Assembly: GCA_002691835.1 (NCBI GenBank)
Contig: NZJA01000104.1
Location: 15,601 to 22,576 of the forward strand
Source of the DNA: Planctomycetota bacterium
GTDB taxonomy: Bacteria; Planctomycetota; UBA8108; UBA1146
Length of the DNA: 6,976 nt
Reading direction: 5' to 3'
In this document: one piece after another, positions 1-6,047 of the stretch
How positions within the stretch are numbered: the first letter of the stretch is position 1
Layout of the letters: every line of letters starts with the position of its first letter
The notes under the pieces: model-generated
Told to the model about the DNA's origin: nothing
The model's database searches: none
The model's input: only the letters and a program-made list of their open reading frames with translations
Translations under genes and position numbers: made by a program

Positions 1-227
1 TTTGAATGACTTTGTAATTTCTGGATCGAAAGAACCGAGTCCAGCTGCTCAGATTTTTCGGCATCGATTTTGGTCGTGAACTGGAAGTTCAGTTTGTTTA
101 AAGCTTCCAGTCGTTCATTCGTATTCGCCTGAGTCTGCCGGGCAATCGCCTTGAGAATCACGAAACACGCGAGAGCAATAGAAACAAAGAAGCTCCCAGC
201 GATGATGACCCATTCCAATGAGCCCAT
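1..227 (-). CDS. N-terminal part of a single-span membrane protein, cut by the window edge
   Basis: I do not recognise a family. The first 75 codons read open from an ATG to the window edge. Residues 6-29 (from WVIIAGSFF to VILKAIA) form one strongly hydrophobic segment, preceded by only five residues. A hydrophilic stretch follows, rich in Q, N, E, K and L (QTQANTNERLEALNKLN), which could be helical or coiled-coil. This suggests an N-terminal membrane anchor with a soluble domain that mostly lies outside the window. A GAAGG ribosome site (236-240) sits 8 bases before the ATG and overlaps the stop codon of the upstream methyltransferase gene, 12 bases away. The two are therefore probably co-transcribed and perhaps translationally coupled. 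RmuC-like or other anchored coiled-coil proteins begin this way, but nothing here decides between them. The start and the anchor are well supported; the function is unknown. Confidence 0.62.
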   Translation of the reverse strand, partial: MGSLEWVIIAGSFFVSIALACFVILKAIARQTQANTNERLEALNKLNFQFTTKIDAEKSEQLDSVLSIQKLQSHS

Positions 228-239
228 GGCGAATACCTT

Positions 240-830
240 CTACTTTCGACATTGATAGGCGAAGGCAGGCGGCAGGTTTCTCCAGACGGTCTTGGTCTTG
301 CTGATCTTTGAGAAGTGTTTTTCGAGTTCCTTGCGGAAGGCGCGAGCTTTGGGGAGCAGGTGAATCCCTCCGTAGGCAAAGGTGACAAAGTATCCATTGG
401 ACGAGAGACGTTCCGAGACTTGACTCAAGACCTTATCTTGGAGTGGTCCAGGAAACGCAGCCCAAGGCAGCCCGGAAATGACGACGTCCACTTTTTCCAG
501 ACTTCGCTCTTTGAGCAATGCCCCCAAGTCTCCTGCATCACCCTCAATAATTTCTGTCAGAGGAGTCAGGCCCTCACTCTTCTGAAGCTCTTGAGCAAAT
601 TGAGGATTCTTTTCGATGGACAGGAAGCGGCACGAGTCAGGGATTCTTTTCATGATCTCGCGGGTAAAGACACCTGTTCCCGGACCCAGTTCGACCACCG
701 TTTTCGCCTGTGTCAGCGAGATCCCATCGAGCATCCTTGAGGCCAGAGCCGAACCACTTGGAGCGACCGCACCAATGAGGCCTGGATTGGCGAGGTATTC
801 GCCCAGAAATTTTACTTTCGCTCTCAGCAT
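240..830 (-). CDS. SAM-dependent methyltransferase, PmtA-like (phospholipid N-methyltransferase / KsgA-related type)
   Basis: This is a 196-residue class I (Rossmann-fold) methyltransferase. The N-terminus (KFLGEYLANPGLIGAVAPSG, residues 7-26) matches the lead-in of Rhodobacter-type phosphatidylethanolamine N-methyltransferases. The SAM-binding motif VVELGPGTGVFT is at 45-56. The acidic residue after the second strand is E73, and GDAGDL at 97-102 is the likely adenine-contact region. SGLPW at 119-123 occupies the place of the NLPY/NPPY-type motif of rRNA adenine dimethylases. The C-terminal WRNLPPAF (183-190) is also typical of the PmtA group. If it is PmtA-like, it would methylate phosphatidylethanolamine towards phosphatidylcholine at the membrane face; an RNA or other substrate cannot be excluded. 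The ORF can be extended to a TTG at 890, but the ATG at 830 has a strong GGAAGG site 6 bases upstream and matches the family start. A membrane protein gene follows 12 bases downstream. Confidence 0.85.
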   Translation of the reverse strand: MLRAKVKFLGEYLANPGLIGAVAPSGSALASRMLDGISLTQAKTVVELGPGTGVFTREIMKRIPDSCRFLSIEKNPQFAQELQKSEGLTPLTEIIEGDAGDLGALLKERSLEKVDVVISGLPWAAFPGPLQDKVLSQVSERLSSNGYFVTFAYGGIHLLPKARAFRKELEKHFSKISKTKTVWRNLPPAFAYQCRK

Positions 831-836
831 GAAAGA

Positions 837-842
837 CCTTCC
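837..842 (-). promoter_or_regulatory. Ribosome binding site that sets the methyltransferase start
   Basis: GGAAGG on the minus strand lies 6 bases before the ATG at 830. It favours that start over the in-frame TTG at 890, and the extra 20 residues the TTG would add do not look like the family. Confidence 0.7.
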
Positions 843-924
843 GGGGGCACACAGATTGGGACCATTGAGTGAGATTCTGAGTTTAGCCAAACATCGATCA
901 TGCCACAGATTCGCAATTTTGTCG

Positions 925-941
925 AGGTCCGGTCAGGACCT
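925..941. repeat. Perfect 6-bp inverted repeat in the divergent spacer
   Basis: AGGTCC and GGACCT flank the 5-base spacer GGTCA. The repeat lies inside the 183-bp region (831-1013) between two divergently transcribed genes, about 95 bases upstream of the methyltransferase ATG and 73 upstream of the dehydrogenase ATG. No T-run follows on either strand, so it does not look like an intrinsic terminator. It could be an operator or simply chance. I saw no convincing -35/-10 pair in this spacer, although both genes must be started from it or near it. Confidence 0.35.
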
Positions 942-1013
942 GTGTCACTGAGAATCCGGGTGTAGACTTCTTTTCAGGGAAATAATGGCGATTCCCCAAG
1001 GATAGAGGATTGG

Positions 1014-1934
1014 ATGACTGAAATGAAACCAGCTGTGGGGTGGATCGGAACCGGTGTCATGGGGACATCGATGGCCGGGCATCTTCTGAATGCGGGCTAC
1101 CCATTAGGTGTTTACACAAGAACTGCGAGCAAGGCGGAGACTCTGCTTTCGCAGGGTGCTCAGTGGTTTGATCACCCTCGCGATTTAGCGGCACAGCATG
1201 ACATCGTGATCTCCATCGTTGGCTACCCTGAAGATGTCGAAGAGATCTATTGTGGTGATTCTGGTGTTCTCCATGCAGCAGGAGAGACTCGATGTCGAAT
1301 CGCGATCGATATGACAACGAGTCAACCTGAGTTAGCGAGATCTCTCTTCGAAAAGGGAGCAGCTGCGGGAGTCGCATTTCTGGATGCACCGGTTTCCGGA
1401 GGAGATGTTGGAGCGCGGAATGGGACCTTGAGCATCATGGTCGGGGGAGATGAGAAAGTTTTCGGCGAGGTCGCTCCAATCTTTGAGATTCTTGGCAGTG
1501 AAGTCCGGTTGCAGGGTGGACCGGGTTCTGGGCAGCACACAAAAATGGTGAATCAGACGATCATTGCCAGCACCATGATTGGAATGTGTGAAGGCTTGGT
1601 TTACGCCCGTAAGGCAGGGCTTGATCCTGAATCTGTTTTAAAAAGTGTATCGGGAGGGGCCGCAGGGTCTTGGTCGCTCTCCAATCTGGCTCCACGCATT
1701 CTCAACGGAGATTTTGAGCCGGGGTTTTTCGTCGAGCACTTCGTGAAAGATATGGGCATCGCACTGGAAGAGTGCGAACGAATGGATCTCGACCTTCCAG
1801 GTTTATCACTCGCTCGTAGCCTTTATCAGGAAGTGGTTGCGACGGGCGGGGCTCAGTTAGGAACGCAGGCCCTCTATTCGGTCGTGGATCGTCTCAGTGG
1901 GATTCAGGGTGGTCAGGATGGCCAGCTTGGCTGA
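1014..1934 (+). CDS. NAD(P)-dependent beta-hydroxyacid dehydrogenase (HIBADH / tartronate semialdehyde reductase family)
   Basis: A complete 306-residue member of the 3-hydroxyisobutyrate dehydrogenase family, at the usual length of about 290-300. The Rossmann motif GWIGTGVMG is at 9-17. The second strand ends in YTRT (34-37); R36, instead of an acidic residue, suggests a preference for NADP(H). The substrate-binding signature DAPVSGG is at 124-130. The family's catalytic lysine is K177 in GQHTKMVNQ, with N180 next to it, and VKD (244-246) is the conserved lysine-aspartate pair of the C-terminal helical domain. The enzyme should oxidise or reduce a 3-hydroxyacid/semialdehyde pair in the cytoplasm. 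Candidates are 3-hydroxyisobutyrate, tartronate semialdehyde, or succinic semialdehyde/glyoxylate, and sequence alone does not choose. The start is the first ATG, with AGAGGA close upstream (1004-1009, 4-base spacing). An ATG three codons further in (1023) is an alternative. The 3' end overlaps the SprT-like gene by 17 bases. Confidence 0.92.
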   Translation: MTEMKPAVGWIGTGVMGTSMAGHLLNAGYPLGVYTRTASKAETLLSQGAQWFDHPRDLAAQHDIVISIVGYPEDVEEIYCGDSGVLHAAGETRCRIAIDMTTSQPELARSLFEKGAAAGVAFLDAPVSGGDVGARNGTLSIMVGGDEKVFGEVAPIFEILGSEVRLQGGPGSGQHTKMVNQTIIASTMIGMCEGLVYARKAGLDPESVLKSVSGGAAGSWSLSNLAPRILNGDFEPGFFVEHFVKDMGIALEECERMDLDLPGLSLARSLYQEVVATGGAQLGTQALYSVVDRLSGIQGGQDGQLG

Positions 1935-2550
1935 CCAGGGAAATACAGCAACAGTTGCAGATCTCCTTCAATCTGAGGCTGATGAGGTTCTCGCTGAGGT
2001 CTGGCAGAAGTTCCCTCACTATCGTGATCATATTCAGGGGACTTCAATCCGCATCAGCGGAAGGCTCACCAGCAGTGCTGGAAATGCTTGTCCGAAACGG
2101 AAACAGATCGGCCTCAGTCTCCCCATTTTCAGCCTTGAAGAGAACCGAGGTGAATTTCGCAATACTGTGCTTCATGAACTGGCACATGTGATTGCCGGTC
2201 CAGCTGTTCGCGCACATGGAGTCGAATGGCGACGGATATTTCTTGAGCTGGGGGGGAATGGGAAACGGACCCATCAGATGCGAGCGAAGGGGCGACACCA
2301 TCGTCACACAGTTCATTGTGAAAAGTGCCATGATCCCATCGAGGTCGGGACTCGAATGAGAAATTCTATTGCGAAGGGACGAAGAGATTATCTCCATGTC
2401 GGCTGTGGTGGAGTTCTCACTTGTCCAACAGAAGCTCCGGTTGAGTCAGCAGAATCTTCAGATCGTGAAGAAGAGTCTTCCAGTTGGATCAGTGATCTGT
2501 CGAAGAAGATTCAACAAGGAACTCTTTTTCGTTTTTTCGGAGGCAGCTAG
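1918..2550 (+). CDS. SprT-like zinc metallopeptidase
   Basis: A 210-residue SprT/Spartan-type protein. The zinc-protease motif HELAH is at 86-90, with E87 as the expected catalytic glutamate. The third metal ligand is probably H100 in AHGVEW (99-104), the usual SprT arrangement. A zinc ribbon follows: C134 and C137 (HCEKCHD), then C163 and C169 (GCGGVLTC). The C-terminus has an acidic, serine-rich stretch (about 178-189) and an amphipathic tail. Eukaryotic relatives cut proteins crosslinked to DNA; the role of bacterial SprT proteins is less well known, so DNA-protein crosslink repair is an inference. The ATG at 1918 follows AGGGTGG and overlaps the dehydrogenase in another frame. In-frame GTGs at 1897 and 1909 are possible but would add only a few residues. 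The stop shares its CTAG with the stop of the convergent gene. Confidence 0.88.
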   Translation: MASLADQGNTATVADLLQSEADEVLAEVWQKFPHYRDHIQGTSIRISGRLTSSAGNACPKRKQIGLSLPIFSLEENRGEFRNTVLHELAHVIAGPAVRAHGVEWRRIFLELGGNGKRTHQMRAKGRHHRHTVHCEKCHDPIEVGTRMRNSIAKGRRDYLHVGCGGVLTCPTEAPVESAESSDREEESSSWISDLSKKIQQGTLFRFFGGS

Positions 2551-3260
2551 AACGGGAGATCTTCATCTTCTTCGCCGTCGACAGGCTTCTTTTTTCTGGA
2601 TTTTGGCAAGCGCTTTGAAAAATCGTGACTGGAAGAATACTTCTTCCAGCGCTGGGCCATGGAAATCACTTCGACTGCGTCCAGAGTCTTGTTTTTACGA
2701 TCAGACTCATCGAGATAACCACTGAGGAAGACCTTCATTCGCTTTTTCAGTTTCGAGCTTTTCACCCGTTGGATCAAAAGCACTTCGGTACCGAGAGAAG
2801 TTCCTAATCGGTATCCGTCGACTTCTCTCTCTCGACCGTTATTAACCTGCTTCAAGGTTCCACTGACCCAAACCAGGCCCTGTTCCGCCAGTTTTTCCGG
2901 AACGGCTGGCGGTTTCAGAGATCCAGTGACCAGCGCATGAATCTGCACCAACATTGGCGGATAGCGTGCGCCTCCCGACCCCAACTGCTCGGCCTGTTTC
3001 TTGGCAAGAATGTGAATCGTAGAGCCTGGCTCGACATCCTTGAGTGAAACTTGTTCATGCGACTCGATCACGGTGTTGTTACTAAGGCTGACTTTGAGGG
3101 TGCCCTTTTTGCTTTTGACCTCAATGATTTGGCGATCATTCTCAGGTTTTTCAACCTTTTGAATCGTCACGGGGCCGGCAAAGGGCACTTCATCTGCGAG
3201 CGAAACACCAATAGGGAGTATGAGCGAGATCAGAAGGGTAAGGCAGAGACTTCGAATCAT
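2547..3260 (-). CDS. Exported protein of unknown function with an SSB-like acidic C-terminal tip
   Basis: I do not recognise the family. The 237-residue product begins with a clear signal peptide (MIRSLCLTLLISLILPIGVS; likely cut after A22 in SLADE) and has no lipobox. The mature part seems to hold two beta-rich segments. Residues about 29-88 start GPVTIQKVEK and include IIEVKSKKGTLKVSLSNNTVI. Residues about 128-201 run from GLVWVSGTLKQV through the basic VKSSKLKKRMKVFLSGYL to LDAVEVISM. Both could be small barrel (OB-like) units, which is an inference from strand pattern. The tail is charge-separated: basic KRLPKSRKKK (216-225), then GEEDEDLPF at the very end, closely resembling the SSB C-terminal tip. 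The ATG directly abuts the fhs stop codon (TAA-ATG), so it is very likely translated from the fhs transcript. Its stop overlaps that of the convergent SprT-like gene. Confidence 0.75.
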   Translation of the reverse strand: MIRSLCLTLLISLILPIGVSLADEVPFAGPVTIQKVEKPENDRQIIEVKSKKGTLKVSLSNNTVIESHEQVSLKDVEPGSTIHILAKKQAEQLGSGGARYPPMLVQIHALVTGSLKPPAVPEKLAEQGLVWVSGTLKQVNNGREREVDGYRLGTSLGTEVLLIQRVKSSKLKKRMKVFLSGYLDESDRKNKTLDAVEVISMAQRWKKYSSSHDFSKRLPKSRKKKPVDGEEDEDLPF

Positions 3261-4973
3261 TTAGAAAAGTCCCTGCGGTAATCCCTGATCATCCAGATCG
3301 ATGTTGAGGAGAGCCGGCTTCGAACCGAGTCCAGGCATCGTCATGATGTCTCCAGTGAGAGCGTAGAAAAATCCAGCTCCGGCAGAGAGATGAATATCCC
3401 TGACGGTCATTCGGAAATCATCCGGGGCTCCAATTTTCTTGGGATCATCACTGAAAGAATATTGAGTTTTTGCCATACAGACAGGCAAGTGCCCAAGACC
3501 TAATTTTTCATACTTTTTCATCGCCTTGCGAGCGGCCGGTTTGAAGTCGACCCCCTCTGCTCGATAGATCTCTGTGCAAACGGTCTTGATCTTGTCTTTG
3601 ATGGACATGTCGTCTGGGTAAAGAGTTGAAAAGTTCGCCGGGATTTCTTCACAAGCTCGAACGACTGCTTCTGCGAGAGCCGCTCCACCTTCACCACCTC
3701 TTGCGTGGACATCCGAAACCACTGCGTCAAATGCTCCGCACTCACGGGCGAGTTCGATGACTGCGTTGACTTCTGCATCCGAATCGGTGGGAAAGCGGTT
3801 GAGAGCGACGACCACAGGAACGCCAAATTTACCGACGTTCTCGATGTGCCTGCGCAGATTTCCGATGCCTTCTTCGATGGCGGAGACATCTTCTTTGAGC
3901 ATCTCTTCCGGAAGAGGCTTCCCTGGAATGACCCTGAAGCGCCCGCTATGGACCTTGAGGGCGCGAATGGTCGCGACGACCACTGCAGCATCAGGTTTGA
4001 GGCCACTGACGCGGCATTTGATATTGAAGAATTTCTCAGCACCCATATCCGCTCCGAAGCCACTCTCTGTGACGACGTAGTCACATAATTTGAGGGCGAT
4101 CCGGTCTGCAACAATCGAAGAATTTCCGTGAGCGATATTGGCGAAGGGGCCGGTGTGAACAAAACAACCGGTTCCTTCCAAAGTCTGCATGAAGGTCGGG
4201 TGGACAGCGTCCTTGAGAACGACGGCCATAGCCCCTGCTGCTCCCAAGTCTTCTGCGGTGACAGGGTCACCCGATGAGTTACTGGCGACAATGATGTTGC
4301 CGAGACGCTTTCGCAGATCAGCGGCGTCTTTTGAAAGCCCTAAAATCGCCATCACTTCACTCGCACTGGTAATGTCGAAGCCCGTTTCTCGGGGAACTCC
4401 ATTTTTGGATCCACCGAGTCCGGTGATGACTTGGCGAAGGGTTCGGTCGTTGACGTCGAGACAACGCCGCCAGGTGACGGTGGCAGGGTCGATGTCACAG
4501 GGGTTTCCCATGAGTATAGAAGTATCGACCCAAGCTGCGAGGAGGTTGTTGGCCAGTCCGACTGCATGGGTATCCCCGGTTAGATGGAGATTGAAATCTT
4601 CCATGGGGATGACCTGACTGTGACCACCGCCCGCTGCGCCACCCTTGATTCCGAAGACTGGTCCCATCGATGGCTGACGAATCGTTGATACGGCTCGCTT
4701 CCCAATGTGATTGAGTCCAAGCCCGAGTCCGATCGTGGTGACTGTTTTACCTTCGCCGAGAGGAGTGGGGTTGATGGCTGTGACGTCGATGTATTTACCG
4801 TCAGGTCGATCAGCGAGTCGATCGAGGATCGACAGCGGGACTTTTGCCATGAAACGGCCGTGGGGGGTCAGTTCTGAATCCTCGATGCCGTACTTGGCGG
4901 CAACTTCCCGGATGTCCTTCAGAGAGACGGATCGTGCTATATCAAGATCAGAGGAAAGTGATTTCTCAGCCAC
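3261..4973 (-). CDS. fhs: Formate-tetrahydrofolate ligase (10-formyl-THF synthetase)
   Basis: A full-length 570-residue Fhs, slightly longer than the usual 555-560. It joins formate to tetrahydrofolate using ATP, giving 10-formyl-THF for purine synthesis, initiator formyl-methionine and other one-carbon reactions in the cytoplasm. The ATP-binding loop TPLGEGKT is at 70-77. The glycine-rich signature is at 108-118 (GIKGGAAGGGH), followed by MEDFNLHLTGD (124-134). The second signature is at 333-344 (VATIRALKVHSG). CMAKTQYSFSDDP (499-511) and LTGDIMTMPGLG (539-550) are also diagnostic. Both signatures differ by one residue from the usual pattern (H118 for Tyr, S343 for Gly). The start is a GTG, with an excellent AAGGAG 6 bases upstream. 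No folD or other folate gene is in the window. It may be transcribed from the 102-bp upstream gap or by read-through, and it leads directly into the exported-protein gene. Confidence 0.97.
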   Translation of the reverse strand: MAEKSLSSDLDIARSVSLKDIREVAAKYGIEDSELTPHGRFMAKVPLSILDRLADRPDGKYIDVTAINPTPLGEGKTVTTIGLGLGLNHIGKRAVSTIRQPSMGPVFGIKGGAAGGGHSQVIPMEDFNLHLTGDTHAVGLANNLLAAWVDTSILMGNPCDIDPATVTWRRCLDVNDRTLRQVITGLGGSKNGVPRETGFDITSASEVMAILGLSKDAADLRKRLGNIIVASNSSGDPVTAEDLGAAGAMAVVLKDAVHPTFMQTLEGTGCFVHTGPFANIAHGNSSIVADRIALKLCDYVVTESGFGADMGAEKFFNIKCRVSGLKPDAAVVVATIRALKVHSGRFRVIPGKPLPEEMLKEDVSAIEEGIGNLRRHIENVGKFGVPVVVALNRFPTDSDAEVNAVIELARECGAFDAVVSDVHARGGEGGAALAEAVVRACEEIPANFSTLYPDDMSIKDKIKTVCTEIYRAEGVDFKPAARKAMKKYEKLGLGHLPVCMAKTQYSFSDDPKKIGAPDDFRMTVRDIHLSAGAGFFYALTGDIMTMPGLGSKPALLNIDLDDQGLPQGLF

Positions 4974-5075
4974 TGGAGACTCCTTTTTTACGAAAATATC
5001 AACATATGAAAGTAGCCGAGAGGCCTCGCGGGATCAACTTTGACCTCTCAGGGGGGTTTCCGGCCCGTTTAGAGC
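4974..5075 (-). promoter_or_regulatory. Gap upstream of fhs, with the ribosome site and a weak promoter candidate
   Basis: This 102-bp gap between the RNase HII-like gene and fhs is the only non-coding break in the minus-strand block. AAGGAG (4980-4985) is the ribosome site for the GTG start of fhs. A weak sigma70-like pair can be read on the minus strand: TTGATC (5032-5037), then 17 bases, then TACTTT (5009-5014). The -10 matches the consensus at only three positions. The spacer contains the palindrome GAGGCCTC. I see no hairpin plus T-run that would end the upstream transcript, so read-through is possible. Confidence 0.3.
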
Positions 5076-6047
5076 TCAGCGACTGCGCACAAAGATGTTT
5101 CGGCCAATCCCAAGGTCGCTCCGAATCTGCTCCACTTCGGAAATGAAACGCCGAGCATCCTGAGGATATCCAGCCGTCGGCTTCAATTCGGGAAGATGGC
5201 TGGCCCACCAACGGTTGAGAAGGACCATATGCAACTCTCTCAGATATTTGGCCGTCATCGAAGCGAGCGCTGTACAGAAACTGTGGTCTTCGCATTCCTT
5301 GCGGAAATGAACCTCAAGGCTTTTTCCGGCAGGGTTGCTGGCCCGGTAGGATTGAGAATCCTTGTCTTGCTCGAGGATTTTAAATTGGCAACCTGGAAAC
5401 AATGGATAAAGGAAAGGCCCATACCTTTCTCGACCACCAAGACGATCGGTCCAGACTTCAATGCTGTGACGGTCCTCGATCATCCATAGCCAGTGGAGAA
5501 ATCTTCCCATCGCCCAAGCATCGACTTCACCTTTGCTGCCTCTGGCGTCGACTTCAGAGTTAAACTCCTGAACCTCGAGGGGAATCGCTCTCACTTCGCC
5601 GACTTCGAGGCCTGCGGATTCGAGCCCTCGTTCGAGCTTGCGGCATTTTCCGGACAGATCGATGGGCTCTGCGGAGAAAGGTAGAGAGAGATCCTGATCC
5701 TGATACCAGGGATATAGATCGAGATACTCCGAACGCCCTGCGGTCAAATGGTTCACCAATTCTCGAAAAGTATTCGGTCTCTTTCCACTCTCAATCGTGA
5801 TGAATGCGAGAACTGCTTCTTCAAGTCGGGTGAGGTCTCCCTTTCCCGGGCGATGCAGCTTTTTTGAATCAGCGACGGAGATGATCCCTTTCTCTCTGCG
5901 ACCGGCCCGTCCGAGATTGGCAACACGGTCCCAGGGGGCACTTGCAGGGGTTCCTGATTCAGCTTTCAAGGAGACGAAACCGATCACCATGGGCCCAAGC
6001 CAGGGCCCATATCCTGCTTCGTCGAGTCCGGCGATCCAATGATTCAT
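5076..6047 (-). CDS. RNase HII-like protein (RNase H fold), divergent and enlarged
   Basis: The 323-residue product shows the RNase HII pattern in order. AGLDEAGYGPWLGP is at 6-19, with D9 and E10 as the first two metal ligands. VADSKKL (58-64) is the conserved DSKKL motif. D201 (VWTDRLGG) stands where RNase HII has its IDG aspartate. E253 or D254 lies about 13-14 residues before ASMTAKYLRE (262-271) and could be the fourth acidic ligand. TAGYPQDARRF (291-301) matches the GYPT-x-x-H element. It is much longer than typical RNase HII (about 200 residues), mainly through extra sequence between about 85 and 195. The substrate-sensing GRG motif reads GYG. It probably binds or cuts RNA-DNA hybrids or embedded ribonucleotides, but specificity is uncertain. 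The ATG at 6047 has AGGAG 7 bases upstream and overlaps the preceding stop as ATGA; the upstream TTG at 6083 is rejected. Confidence 0.8.
   Translation of the reverse strand: MNHWIAGLDEAGYGPWLGPMVIGFVSLKAESGTPASAPWDRVANLGRAGRREKGIISVADSKKLHRPGKGDLTRLEEAVLAFITIESGKRPNTFRELVNHLTAGRSEYLDLYPWYQDQDLSLPFSAEPIDLSGKCRKLERGLESAGLEVGEVRAIPLEVQEFNSEVDARGSKGEVDAWAMGRFLHWLWMIEDRHSIEVWTDRLGGRERYGPFLYPLFPGCQFKILEQDKDSQSYRASNPAGKSLEVHFRKECEDHSFCTALASMTAKYLRELHMVLLNRWWASHLPELKPTAGYPQDARRFISEVEQIRSDLGIGRNIFVRSR

Noticed and set aside
315..740. 141-codon plus-strand ORF opposite the PmtA-like methyltransferase
   Set aside because: The minus strand carries clear methyltransferase motifs over the same bases, and the plus-strand product shows no family pattern.
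831..890. Extension of the methyltransferase to a TTG at 890
   Set aside because: The added 20 residues do not resemble the family, and the ATG at 830 has a strong ribosome site.
4189..4617. 142-codon plus-strand ORF opposite fhs
   Set aside because: It is an antisense frame of the strongly conserved fhs gene, low in complexity and without a recognisable motif; other long frames opposite fhs are the same kind of shadow.
5016..5031. GC-rich palindromic stretch as a terminator after the RNase HII-like gene
   Set aside because: The core GAGGCCTC has no loop, so it cannot form a normal hairpin, and no T-run follows on the transcribed strand.
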